64,000 nucleotides of DNA from Adiantum capillus-veneris (Eukaryota > Streptophyta > Polypodiopsida > Polypodiales > Pteridaceae): contig CM043967.1 in the NCBI GenBank assembly GCA_014529385.2, positions 8,272,501 to 8,336,500 on the forward strand, in the 5' to 3' direction. The stretch's first letter is position 1, and each line of letters starts with the position of its first letter. Made by a program: the position numbers and the translations under genes. Below the pieces are notes generated by a model. That model saw only the letters and a list, made by a program, of their open reading frames with translations, had not been told where the DNA came from and did no database searches. Below, in pieces: positions 1 through 11,071 of this stretch.

Positions 1-1284
1 GAATGAGAGAAGAGGTGCTATTATCCATCAACAAGTAATGGTACAAGATTGTAGAGCTACTTAAAGATCCTTTAATGAATAAAAAATCATTCCAAGTTTG
101 CATTACATGTATCTTGTTTATGGTGAGCTTGTGTGATGGGTTAGCGAACTACTGAAGATCGTGTTTATGAGTCAAATTTAATCTATCTTGGACCTTAATT
201 TTCTTGAATAACAATCTAGCCTACACACACTCACTTGTGTGCACAATGTTTGTCTATCACCCACCTTAGCTAGCACAATCCCATTCCCATCAAGTGCTAT
301 TAGAGCTATTCATGTGATTAACATCTCCTAATCATCATTAGGATACTTTGTGTTTTCTCTTCTTCTCTCCCTATTGCATACCTCATGCCTAATTAGTGTT
401 AAACCGGTAAGCATAAGCATGTTCTTGAGTTGAAAGACTCTTGGCCACTTCTCATTAGCCATTTTATGCTCAAGTATAATTAAGGTTTGTTAATTAGTGC
501 CTAGGTGTTTCTAGTTGCATTTAGAAACATTATAAAGTGATTTTGGGGTACCTGGAGTCATAATTACTCTCTTATCAGACTCACACTTCAAGCACCACTT
601 GTGTATGGTGATAGCCTGCAACAAGATCTTTCATTCAATCCTTCAACCTTTGCATTGATAGATTTTAGCACCATCTATTTATCTCACAAGTTTCCACATT
701 TTCTCTCTGATTTTCAGCAGCATAAGCTTGAGTGTATCCATCTACTTTTGGATGTGTGTGTCTTTTGGGATCACTAAATGCTTCAGCACCTTTTGTGTGC
801 TCAAGGCTATTTTTAGTACAAGCAGACCGTGTGGAGCACCCCTTATTTTGGGAGCGGTTGACTCCCTTTTGGAAGGGCCATAAGGCCGCTTTCATGTGGA
901 GGGGGACCATACCTAAGATAGGTGGATGAACGTGAGCAAGGCAAGGAATTCCAGTTTATTGCTCAAATCGGGTCCACAAGGGGATGTTCCCATGCCCGGA
1001 TTACTAGGGCCTCCTTCCCACGGGGATCTTCAAAACCTACAAACCCCTACTAAGGGGCTCTTCACACGGGCACACCTCTAGAGCTCTAAGCCCCCCAGTA
1101 GAAGATTCAAAGGGGAGCAACATTCATATGTTTACAAAGCTTCAAAGGCCTTCAACTCAAGTGCTAAGCTTCAAGCTATTCTACGAGCCGTCAAAAGAAT
1201 TTGTTGAAGCTTTAGAGCAATGGACACTACTCCTTTATTGTGAAGAGGGGCTTCACCACCATTGAAAAGGATCTTCACAAAAGA

Positions 1285-1287
<3 letters not shown>
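1..1287. other. Unassigned non-genic stretch
   Basis: No ORF longer than about 80 codons and no recognisable domain on either strand. The short ORFs at 665-910 (-) and 732-929 (+) overlap each other and resemble no family I know. The stretch 840-1110 is richer in G+C than its surroundings, with short runs of G and C, and could be old LTR sequence, but I found no partner repeat in the window. Confidence 0.4.
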
Positions 1288-1319
<32 letters not shown>

Positions 1320-1327
1320 CCCCCCCC
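1288..1327. repeat. (CT)n followed by poly-C
   Basis: An uninterrupted CT dinucleotide run (about 1288-1316) passes directly into an 11-nt C homopolymer (1317-1327). It sits at the upstream edge of the recognisable LINE remnant. Confidence 0.95.
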
Positions 1328-2517
1328 GACATGTATGCTCATTGACAATGGTGTATCTTTGTGGAGTGGAACCAATAGATTTACATGTAGGAAACATAAT
1401 GGGGATAGTGTGATTGACTATGTACTACTCTCCAAAGCCATTATGTATCGCATATAGAGTTTTATGTCTGGTGAATGGACTCAGGAATTTGACTATGAAC
1501 CTTATGTATTGACCTTTCATGTGGAGAAGCAACTAAGCATGATAATCTCAGCCAAAGGAAAGAGAAATTATCACTATGTATGGATATCAAACGGGCACCA
1601 ATGTACACTAAAATGGTTGAGCAAAAGTTATGGATGACAAAGCTTCAAAATGACACACCATTGGAAACTAAATGGGAAGCTTTCAAGAAAGTTATTTTTT
1701 CTTGTGCCGAAAAATGCTTTGCCATAAAGCATCTCCATGGTATCAATAAAGATAGATCACGCAAAAGGTGGTTTGATAAAGAATGTCAAGATGCTCGAAA
1801 ATCCTTGATAAAGCTTGATGCAACTATGGACAAAGACAACTATCAAAGTATTTTCATACATACAAGGCATCAAAAGAAGAGAATAAGATGGGAAGTAAAG
1901 CAACAACTTTTTCAAGTCCAGGAGAAGGCACATGCATGTGGAAGATTTTGGAGAAACTTGAGGGGCAAGCGGGTTGAGAATTTTGGTAACTGAGTCTTGT
2001 GGATATGAGCACACATTGTAGGAAATTATATGAGCAAGCAAATGCTGAAAAAATTCCATCTTATGGTTCATTCCCATGTATGCCCTCTTTTTTTTACTAT
2101 TGAGAATGTATATACGCGATGGGCTTGAAAAGTTATCCACTTGCAAATCGAGAGATTTTCAAGGTATCAAGCTGGAGATGACCAAATAGATGGGAGATTT
2201 TACCCATGAGTGGATGTGTGATATGTTCAACCTTGCACTTCAACATGGTATGCCTTATGATTGGAGTACTAATTGGGTTAAGCCTTTGCATAAATGAGGG
2301 GATCCAAAGAATGTAAACAACTACCAGACTATAATGATTGAGTCTCTTATGGGAAAGTTGTTTGGGTGCATAATGGATATGAAATTGAGTGATTGGGCTG
2401 AAGAAAATGACAAGCGTGCAAAAGAGCAAGCGGGTTTTTGTCGATGCCATAGCACCATTGCTCATCTTGTCACTCTTCGTGTTCTCATGGAGGAAATTCG
2501 GTTTAAAGGCAAGCAAT
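1328..2517 (+). pseudogene. LINE (non-LTR retrotransposon) endonuclease-RT remnant
   Basis: Conceptual translation with several stops and shifts gives the end of an APE-type endonuclease (NRFTCRKHNGDSVIDYVLLS at about 1366-1425). A linker with the LINE-typical W-F-D-K-E-C-Q-D-A-R segment follows (ORF 1580-1993). The first RT blocks come next (about 2185-2517: a GDP..NNY segment, then KLFGCIMD and EEQAGF-like blocks). Family order EN - linker - RT is kept. The reading stops exactly where the LTR of E2 begins, just before the expected first catalytic Asp block of RT, so E2 inserted here. The 3' half is not found beyond E2. Non-functional. Confidence 0.8.
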
Positions 2518-4128
2518 TGTCATAAAATCTAAAATCTAATATCTAATATCTAACCAACCCAAATGATTTTCTCATATTAAATTGATCACTTAATGTGGGA
2601 GAATAAACGGGAACAAGTGTTAAGATATAGACATGTGCTTATAGGTCTATCTCAACACGGGGCCAATGGTAAAGGGGCCCAAATGAGAGATGGTCTATCA
2701 CAGAGCAAGGCTAACCAATGGAGCATAATACCTTAGGGTTAGCTTCATTGAAGACCTTGAATAATGTGTGTAAAAGTCCTTTGACCTTAGGTAAGCTAGG
2801 GCTGTTGAGCTTGAGACGCGGGAACCCGCCGACCCAGCTCGAGATGCTTTTCATGCTTGATGACTAAGGTGCTTGAGGTACTTGATGATTGAGGTGCTTA
2901 ATGATTGAGATGCTTGAGGTGCTTCACATGCTTGAGATGCTAGGGTTGCACTTGAGGTGACAACCCAGCCCAAGCTTAAAGTGCTTAAGAGCCAAGCTTG
3001 TGGTGGGAACTGGGCCTATGCATGAGGGGCTTGAGGTGTCAAAAAGTCAAAGATTCAATCCCTACAAGGAGGGGGAGAGCCCTACATGAGGGGGGATGAA
3101 GAGACCCACACACTCACACAAGGCATGCATGGTACAAAGAAAGCAAAAGGGACACTTGTCAAGTTCCTCCTCATGTTGCCCCCATGGTGTGCCTGAAGCC
3201 TATTGGTTGGCCACCCAAGGGGTCCAATAATAAATTAGGAGATTTAATAATTGATTTAGCATTTATCTAGCCTCTCTCTCAAAGGGTAAAGGGGGACACT
3301 TGTCTCAAGGCTACCCTTGCTGCTTGTAATGCCTCTTGCTTATGATTGGCTAGGCCTGGAGGGGTCCAATGAGCTTCAAGCATGAGCTACAAGGGGGGGT
3401 CAACCCAAGAAAGCTAGGGGGTTGCTTAGGGGGTATACTCACCCACACACACTCACAAACACTCTCATTGTGTGCTATGCAAAGTGCAAGAGCTCCCTCT
3501 CCTTCTCCAAGCAAGTAGAGGTTGAGAGCCTACACCAACACTTGAGTGCAAATCCAACCAAGAGCCATGCTTCAATGCTTAAGCTTGCCATCTCCTTCTT
3601 CTTCATTACTATTATATTATGTATGCTAGCAACAAGAGTTATGATAAGTGAGGAACTAATTCTTTCTCCTATGAAATGTTTCTTCTTTCCCTTCCCTACC
3701 CTCATTCCCTGCTAGCTCTCTCCACCTTCGAAGGTGTTTGAGGTCTTGGGACTGAGGCATGGAATAGTTAAAGATTTCTTCAAGTTTATGTTATGCTTGT
3801 GATGCATGAAGCTTTCCATCTTCATTGCATCACCTAGGTCACAAGGAACACAAAGATTGTATTGTAACAAGTCTCTCTTAATGAGAGAAATCATAATACA
3901 AATGCCTATTGGAGGGGGGACCGGCTCCACATAATCCGGTCCTCAATTGTTGTCATGTTCTCTAAATTCTCTCTCTTGCAAAAGTATTGTTCATGCCAAG
4001 TTAACTAATTGCTATGATTATGTTGCTATCTTCAACTATGTTCACCCGCTATGCTCACAAAGTCATTTCTCAAAAGTACTCTCATTAATTTCCGCTACTC
4101 TCAAGTTAAATAGGCCAATTCCATTACA
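2518..4128 (+). repeat. E2 5' LTR (1611 bp, TG...CA)
   Basis: Begins TGTCATAAAATC and ends CCATTACA, directly before a PBS. Positions 2518-3727 align closely with 9676-10889; by eye the copies differ by a few percent plus small indels, such as a 14-bp TCTAATA-type indel near the start. About 2850-2950 is a minisatellite-like stretch built on variants of GAGGTGCTTGATGATT. The LTR lacks long ORFs. Confidence 0.95.
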
Positions 4129-4129
4129 T

Positions 4130-4141
4130 TGGTATCAGAGC
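4130..4141 (+). promoter_or_regulatory. E2 primer binding site (initiator tRNA-Met type)
   Basis: TGGTATCAGAGC, one base after the LTR's terminal CA. This is the standard plant initiator-Met tRNA PBS and fixes the 5' LTR boundary. Confidence 0.95.
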
Positions 4142-4542
4142 ATTTGGTTTCTCTTTTATTGCTTAAGAAGAGAGGTCCTTAAGTAGCCTATAAATGGTTG
4201 ATGTTGTTAATTATATTAGGGTAAGTGGAATTGGGATCTACTATCGGTTTTGTTGAGTCCACTATGTGGGGGATGGTGCACACCTCGGGAGCTTTGGACT
4301 TAATAATGGAGTCTTTTTAGACATGCCTACGGCTTTACCATTATTGAGCCATAAGAAGTCCGAAAGGAGCTAGCCCTCGGCAACTCTGCTATGTTAGACC
4401 TACTCCTCTACTCTCTATAATTAACCACTTTGAGCCGTGGGTGTAGATACTTATGAGCCGATTTTCAAAGGCTAAGAGGAGTGGCAACTAAGGTTTTGAA
4501 TTGCCAAAGCATACACTAAGTACATACATAAATTTTGTTAAC

Positions 4543-5704
4543 ATGGCTGACAATAATCAAGAGAGTAGAATGAACATTGATAGCTTTGATTTTGCACATG
4601 AAGGTGCTAATGATGATGCTCCCAGGTTTGTGAATTATCTCGTCACTAGGTTGCAGCAAGCTATGGGAAACCCTGCTTTGCAAGCCGAAGTTACTCAACA
4701 ACTTCGTGCTTATGGAATTTCCCTTCCTCTCCAAGAGGAGAGAGCTTAGGAGGCCTCTTGAAGAGACCCCCAAAAGAAGACTCTCTCCCATTCGAGAGGA
4801 GGAATCCAAAGAGCAAGAAAGCAATGAAAGTTTAAGTTCCTTTGAAGATGTGGCTCCACTAAGACGGCGGTCTAGACGATCACCCACTCCTCCCAAGAGG
4901 AAAAGATCAACACATAGTCCTTGTCCTCATCACTTTGAAAGGCAAGAGAGGAAACAAAGGAAGAAAAGGGTTAGGAAGAGATCCCCCTCTTCTCCTTTTT
5001 CTTCACCTTCCTCCTCTTCCGATGAAAGTTATGGCTATTCTCCTAGAGAACACAAGAGGGGAGGACATCGTAAATCATTTCCTACATGGCAAAGGTCACA
5101 AAAGCAAAAGAAGTTCAAGGAAGGAGGAAAGAGTATCTCTTTTCTCACCTATGATGGCACTTTTGGTGCTACCGATAAAGTGTTGGCCTTCATCCAGCAA
5201 TTTTATGTGGCCTTTGGAGACGAGGGCTTCACAGAGTCCTCCAAGCTATGCCATGTAGCTATGCACTTCCAAAAATCAGCTCGTCAATGGTGGGCTAGCC
5301 TTCGTGGCAATGGTGAAGCCCCAAAGACATGGAAAACTCTACGAGTTTCCATCATGAAGGACAAAGTTCTTACCGAATGGCGCAGCTTGAAGCTTTTCTC
5401 TCATGAGTCTGTCCACAAGTACGTAGACAAGTTTTGGGATTTACATCTCAAAGCTACTGTCTTTCAAAAGATAGACTTTGCTGAGCAAAGGCAGCAATTC
5501 TGTGCGGGATTACCTGAAGAGATGGCCAAATACATCAACTCTCAATGGCCTGGTACTATTAGTGAAGTAATCCATCACACCATGGTTGCTTCACGCATCA
5601 ATTTCCATCAAGGGGCTAGACGTAATGTCAAGCCCATGGAAAACAAAGACAAAAATGATGCAAAGGGGAAAACCAATGTTCAAAATACTTCCCAAGTCAC
5701 TTCC

Positions 5705-5737
<33 letters not shown>

Positions 5738-6055
5738 CGGTCCAAGGATAAAGGAGTTTACAAAGGTAAAAATAAAATCTCTCCTGAAGAGCTTGAATCT
5801 TTTCGCAAGGACCATAAGTGTTTCAAGTGTGGGGAGCAAGGACATGGAAATCGTTCTTTCCCCAAGAAGAATACTCGCAATGAGACTCCTAGGGCTTCCA
5901 CCATCGAAGCTCCAAAAGAGGATACTCATTGCAAAGGATCATCACTTTCCTATGCTTGGGGAAAGGTAAGAGAGCATGATGCCTTCATCTTGTTTGACCC
6001 TGGCTCTACTCTAAACTTTATATCAATGGAGTTGGCCACCAAGTTGGGCATTTAA
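4543..6055 (+). pseudogene. E2 gag and start of protease
   Basis: Starts at ATG 4543 (MADNNQ); the reading moves to another frame near 4740 and continues to TAA 6053-6055. Domains in order: a short N-terminus; an unusually Arg/Ser-rich basic segment (about 4860-5090, RRRSRRSPTPPKRKRS and SSPSSSSDES); a retrotransposon-gag capsid core (about 5160-5570, with ARQWWASL); a poly-Asn tract from an (AAC)n repeat (5706-5737); a CCHC zinc knuckle whose last Cys is Phe (about 5818-5862); and a retropepsin active-site region reading D-P-G-S-T near 5997. The element needs gag for particle assembly and protease for maturation; the frameshift and lost knuckle ligand make it non-functional. Confidence 0.88.
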
Positions 6056-7450
6056 GCTTTTCAGATGGAAGATATGGTAATGGCTGACGCAGCTTTCAAG
6101 GGACAACAAGCCTCTGTTACTCCCTTGATTGGGAAGTTGAGGTTTCATGTCCAGAGCTATGTCGACAAAGAAGACTTCTTCATCTCTCCTCTCCAACATG
6201 AGGATGCTATCCTAGGGGCACCATGGTTTGATCGCATGGCTTCCAACATGAAGTTCCCTGAAAGGAGAATCTACTTCACCTACACAGGAAAGAACATGTA
6301 TATAGATGCTAGTGAGCGTGGTTGCACTATTCCACTTGTAAATCCTCTTTCTTTTGATAAGTCAATGAAGAGCTCAGTTTCTGCGTACATGATTTTTGTC
6401 AAAGAGTCTCGAAAAGATACTAATGTTTCATCAAATGTAAATGGTAGGAATCAAGAAGAGTTAGACTTGTCTAATTTTCTAAAAGGATTCCAAGATGTGT
6501 TCATCGATGATATCCCTATGGACTTACCTCCAACACGAGGGGATGATGACCATCGCATTGAGCTCCTTCTAAGAAGCTCACCGCCTAACAAACCTCCTTA
6601 TCGATTCTCACAAGCTCAACAAGAGGAGATCATGAGGCAAGTACAAGAATTGGTAGACAAAGGGATGGTGAGGCCTAGTTCCTCTCCCTTTTGTTCTTCA
6701 GTCCTTTTAGTGCAAAAGAAAGATAGTACATACCGTATGTGTGTGGACTATTGAGCACTAAACCATATCACTATCAAAAACAGATTTCCTGTGCCTCGGG
6801 TAGAAGATCTGTTTGATAAGCTACAAGGCTCTACCTACTTCAGTAGGATTGACCTTAAGAGTGTCTATAATCAAATAAGGATAGTGGATGAAGAGATCCT
6901 AAAGACCGCGTTTCGCACAACATTTGGTCTTTATGATTATCTAGTCATGCCTTTTGGCTTGACTAATGCACCAGCTACGTTCAATCGTCTGATGGAGAAA
7001 ATTTTTAGACCTTATCTCAAATTCACTGGAGTGTTCTTTGATGATATCATCATCTACTCCAAGTCTTTGGAGGAACATAAGCAACATCTCCAAGTGATTT
7101 TTCAAGCATTAAGGGAGAACAAGCTTTTTCTCAACCAAAAGAAAAGTGAATTCTTCCTTCAAGAGATTCAATACCTAGGTCATATTATCTCTCACGATGG
7201 TATCCGTATGGATCCATCAAAGTTAGAGGTAATAAAATCATGGCCTAACCCAAGAAATCTACATGAGCTAAGAAGCTTTATTGGTATGTGCGCATACTAT
7301 AGACGCTTCATAGAAAAATTCTCTCAAGTAGCAGGACCACTACACGACTTAACTAAGAAGAACATTAAGTATGTATGGACTGCTAAGGAGCAAAATGCTT
7401 TTGAAAAGCTCAAAGAGAAGCTTACTTCCCAACCAGTCCTCGTGCCGCTC
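6056..7450 (+). pseudogene. E2 protease end and reverse transcriptase
   Basis: Same frame as the larger gag frame, after TAA 6053. The protease end keeps the ILGAPWF flap/helix region (about 6210-6235). RT has the classical blocks: KKDSTYRMCVDY, TGA at 6752-6754, RFPVPRVEDLFDKL, SRIDLKS, MPFGLTNAPATF, F-F-D-D in place of Y-x-D-D (near 7036-7047), YLGHIIS and the FIGMCAYYRRFI thumb. The stop at 6752 falls where this family normally has an Arg after VDY, consistent with CGA to TGA. A frameshift near 7445 separates RT from RNase H. Confidence 0.92.
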
Positions 7451-7795
7451 CGGATCTCTCAAAGCCATTTGAGGTCCAATGTGATGCTTGTGGTGATTGC
7501 CTTGGAGCAGTTTTGCTTCAAGAAGGGCATGCCATAGCATATGAGAGTCGAAGGCTCAATACTGTTGAACGAGTCTTGGGCATTTATGAGAAAGAGGTTT
7601 TAGTTGTTTTACATGCCCTAGACACATGGAAGCACTACCTATTGGGGACTCCATTTATCTTACGAACCGACCCACCAAAGTCTCAAGTATTTCATGACAC
7701 AAACCAAGCTTTTCGACAAACAATTGAGGTGGGCCAATTTTCTTTTGCAATTTAATTTCCATATTGCTCACATAGCTGGTAAGCACAATCAAGTG
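7451..7795 (+). pseudogene. E2 RNase H
   Basis: Reads in two further frames. The first catalytic Asp region (CDACGDCLGAVL) spans the frameshift near 7450-7515. IAYESRRLN, YEKEVLVVLHAL with the catalytic Glu, and the ILRTD region follow. A second shift occurs near 7660-7690, then the connection segment HIAGKHNQVADALSRRP (about 7769-7820) leads into integrase. Ty3-type RNase H in normal order, not functional. Confidence 0.85.
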
Positions 7796-9316
7796 GCCGA
7801 TGCACTTTCACGACGACCAAAAGTTAATGCGGTGTCTATAGCTACTCACAATGATCTGTCCTTTATGATATATGAGTATGCTACTGACCCTGACTTTAGA
7901 GACATAATGTCAGCCCTTGCTTTGGGGAAGAAAGAGGAACCATTCACCTGCAGGATGGTTATCTTCTCCACGGCAATAGGCTATGTGTTACCCATTCCCT
8001 TCGTGAGAAAGCTATGTATGAATCCCATGCTCCTCCATATGCGGGGCATAGAGGTATTCAACCTACTCTCTGAGGAGTAGAGACGTACTTCTATTGGCCT
8101 ACCATGAAAGTGGACATACAAGAGTATGTGTCAAAATGTGTAGTATGCCAAAAGAGCAAGTATGATAGACGGAAGCAACCTGGATGACTCCAGCCATTGC
8201 CTATCCCAAATTCACCATGGGAGAGTATATCCATGGATTTCATCTTTGGATTACCCAAGTCTATCCATGGGAATACAGGAATATGGACAATAGTCGACAG
8301 GTTTAGCAAGCAAGCACATTTTATTCCTGTCAAAAAGACTATTAAGGCACATCAAATGGCAACTCTCTTCATATCTCAGATTTTCAAGCACCATGGATTA
8401 CCCATATCCATCGTGTCAGATAGAGATCCTAGAATGACCAGTAATTTTTGGAAAGGTATCTTTGAAAATCTAAGAACAAGATTGAATTTCTCTTCGGCCT
8501 ATCACCCACAAACGGATGGCCAAAGTGAGATAGCCAATCTTACGATACTCGATCTACTCAAGACTTATGTTACCGAAGTAGATCAACGCTCACAATGGGA
8601 AAATTACGTAGCTCTTGTAGAGTATGCCTACAATAATACTGTACATACTTCTACAGGAAAAGCACCTTTTGAGATCATTGAGGGAAGACCTAAAAGTCCC
8701 TTGCTACTCAAAGTACACCGGAAGATCTTCCCCACCAATGAGTATAGCCGTGACCTACAAGAATCTTTTCAAAAGATTAAGGAGTCTATATCCATCTCTC
8801 AACAAAGACAAAAAGCTGCCTGATAAGCACATAAGAGCCTTAATGTTCAAAGAAAATGATTGGGTCTTACCCAAGTTTCCTAAGGCTCGATTAAGGCAAA
8901 CGACGGGCAAAAATCCTACGGGCCATCAAAAGTATTATGCTAAACTAGCAAAAAGATACTATGGTCCTTTCCAAATCTTAAAGCCCATCAATGAGACGGC
9001 TTATCAACTCAAGTTGCCCAGCCATTGTCTCATACACAATGCCTTTCATGTAAGCCTAATTAAGCCCTACAAAGGAGAGCCACCAACAACTGAACCAATT
9101 ATTGAAGACCCTCCCAAAGTTGAAGACCAAGAAGAGGTGCTACAACCCGAAGCTATCCTTCGGCATGAAGACAAGGTACTACGACATGGTAAGATTATCC
9201 GATGGTATCTTATTAAGTTCAAAAATTATCCTTTTGAAGATGCTAGATGGATGCAAGGAATACAACTTAAGGATAATATGAACCTTGTCAATGCTTACAA
9301 TGCCATATTAGAGTAA
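7796..9316 (+). pseudogene. E2 integrase with chromodomain-like C-terminus
   Basis: The HHCC zinc domain is visible as H-x-x-H near 8026-8050 and CVVC near 8140, with TGA codons at 8071-8073 and 8185-8187. The core (8197-8823) keeps the D-D-E residues in SMDFI, SDRD and GQSEIA. A frameshift near 8800 moves the reading to the frame ending at 9316. The C-terminal domain (LAKRYYGPFQI) is followed at about 9149-9262 by a chromodomain-like stretch (IIRWYLIKFKNYPFEDARWM). Chromodomains direct some Ty3 integrases to marked chromatin; whether this one had that role is inference. Confidence 0.88.
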
Positions 9317-9660
9317 GCAAATGTACAAATTTTGTTTAAATGACTCATTTTTTTGTCTTATAAGACTAGTCCTCTTTTTAATTGTGCACAAATTTAACTA
9401 GTATCCATGCTTAGAATCATGTTTGTGATGACGACGTCTCTCAAACACCAAGTAGAATTTGTCACTCTACTTTGGGAGAATGAAATGGACTAAAGAGCAG
9501 ACATGCTTGCGGCAGCTATGTCTCCCAAGCACCAAATGGATTAGTCATCCATCTTGGAAAGATGTCGTAGGGTAAAAAGGGATCCTCTGCCCGCTAAGTA
9601 AAATTGACTAATGACTAAGGCTTTACCTCTTCTACCTCATAGTCAAGGACGACTATGATT
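9317..9660 (+). other. E2 3' untranslated region
   Basis: Noncoding stretch between the integrase stop and the polypurine tract. It contains imperfect repeats around CTCTCAAACACCAAGTAGA and CTCCCAAGCACCAAATGGA. No ORF or second gene is evident. Confidence 0.7.
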
Positions 9661-9675
9661 TCAAGAGAGAGGTAA
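9661..9675 (+). promoter_or_regulatory. E2 polypurine tract
   Basis: TCAAGAGAGAGGTAA immediately precedes the TG of the 3' LTR, the normal position of the plus-strand primer in an LTR retrotransposon. Confidence 0.8.
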
Positions 9676-10889
9676 TGTCATAAAATCTAATATCTAACCA
9701 ACCCAAATGATTTTCTCATATTAAATTGATCACCTAATGTGGGACAATAAACGGGAACAAGTGTTAAGATATATACATGTGCTTATAGATCTATCTCAAC
9801 AAGGGGCCAATGGTAAAGGGGCCCAAATGAGAAATGGTCTATCACAGAGCAAGGCTAACCAATGGAGCATAATACCTTAGGGTTAGCTTCATTGAAGACC
9901 TCCAATAATGTGTGTAAAAGTCCTTTGACCTTAGGAAAGCTAGGGCTGTTGAGCTTGAGACGCGGAAACCCGACCTAGCTCGAGATGCTTGTCCTGCTTG
10001 TCATGCTTGATGACTAAGGTGCTTGAGGTGCTTGATGATTGAGGTGCTTAATGATTGAGATGCTTGAGGTGCTTCACATGCTTGAGATGCTAGGGTTGCA
10101 CTTGAGGTGACAACCCAGCCCAAGCTTAAAGTGCTTAAGAGCCAAGCTTGTGGTGGGAACTGGGCCTATGCATGAGGGGTTTGAGGTGTCAAAAAGTCAA
10201 AGATTCAATCCCTACAAGGAGGGGGCGAGCCCTACATGAGGGGGGATGAAGAGAAAACCCACACACTCACACAAGGCATGCATGGTACAAAGAAAGCAAA
10301 AGGGACACTTGTCAAGTTCCTCCTCATGTTGCCCCCATGGTGTGCCTGAAGCCTATTGGTTGGCCACCCAAGGGGTCCAATAATAAATTAGGAGATTTAA
10401 TAATTGATTTAGCATTTATCTAGCCTCTCTCTCAAAGGGGAAAGGGGGACACTTGTCTCAAGGCTACCCTTGCTGCTTGTAATGCCTCCTGCTTATGATT
10501 GGCTAGGCCTGGAGGGGTCCAATGAGCTTCAAGCATGAGCTACAAGGGGGGGTCAACCCAAGAAAGCTAGGGGGTTGCTTAGGGGGTATACTCACCCACA
10601 CATAATCATAAACACTCTCATTGTGTGCTATGCAAAGTGAAAGAGCTCCCTCTCCTTCTCCAAGCAAGTAGAGGTTGAGAGCCTACACCAACACTCTTGG
10701 CTATGGAGTGCAAATCCAACCAAGAGCCATGCTTCAATGCTTAATCTTGCCATCTCCTTCTTCTTCATTACTATGCTATTATGTATGCTAGAAACAAGAG
10801 TTATGATAAGTGAGGAACTACTTCTTTCTCCTATGAAATGTTTCTTGTTCATCTTCCCTACCCTCATTCCCTGCTAGCTCTCTCCACCT
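9676..10889 (+). repeat. E2 3' LTR, truncated
   Basis: Matches 2518-3727 over its whole length. Identity stops after CTCTCTCCACCT. The part equivalent to 3728-4128 is missing and unrelated sequence begins at 10890. No terminal CA and no target-site duplication remain. Confidence 0.93.
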
Positions 10890-11057
10890 ACAAGGCTTGT
10901 AGGTTCTAGGCAATAAATAGAGAATAATGGGCTAGATGAATACAATTCAGGAATCATTACTTTCGAAGTACAATGCTTCTTTGGAAAAAAGATAGAGTAC
11001 AATGAAGTGTGGCTTACATCAAACTTTTTAGGTCTCATCTGTTGCATCCTCCAAACA
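10890..11057 (-). repeat. E3 3' LTR remnant
   Basis: On the plus strand it ends CTCCAAACA (a TG...CA-type terminus, 11057), followed directly by a pyrimidine tract, as expected for the start of a minus-strand 3' LTR next to its PPT. The other end is cut at the junction with the truncated E2 LTR. No second copy was found in the window, so identity as an LTR rests on the terminus and PPT alone. Confidence 0.55.
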
Positions 11058-11071
11058 TTCCCCCCTTCCTA
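11058..11071 (-). promoter_or_regulatory. E3 terminal polypurine tract
   Basis: Plus strand TTCCCCCCTTCCTA; minus strand TAGGAAGGGGGGAA directly before TGTTTGGAGG. It resembles the terminal PPT of E6 at 38349 in both position and downstream sequence. Confidence 0.6.

Larger units (their letters stand above)
2518..10889 (+). mobile_element. E2: Ty3-type LTR retrotransposon with chromodomain-like terminus, 3'-truncated
   Basis: Full order is visible: 5' LTR, Met-type PBS, gag, protease, RT, RNase H, integrase, chromodomain-like segment, polypurine tract, 3' LTR. RT before integrase places it in Ty3/gypsy; a chromodomain-like tail fits the chromovirus branch. The internal region carries at least three in-frame stops plus four or more frameshifts, so it is dead. 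The 3' LTR stops about 400 bp early against an unrelated junction at 10890, consistent with a later deletion that also removed the downstream LINE half and the target-site duplication. Confidence 0.93.

Noticed and set aside
4130-4141. Met-type PBS considered as evidence for an integrated pararetrovirus (caulimovirid)
   Set aside because: True LTRs, integrase and a Ty3 domain order are present; no movement protein.
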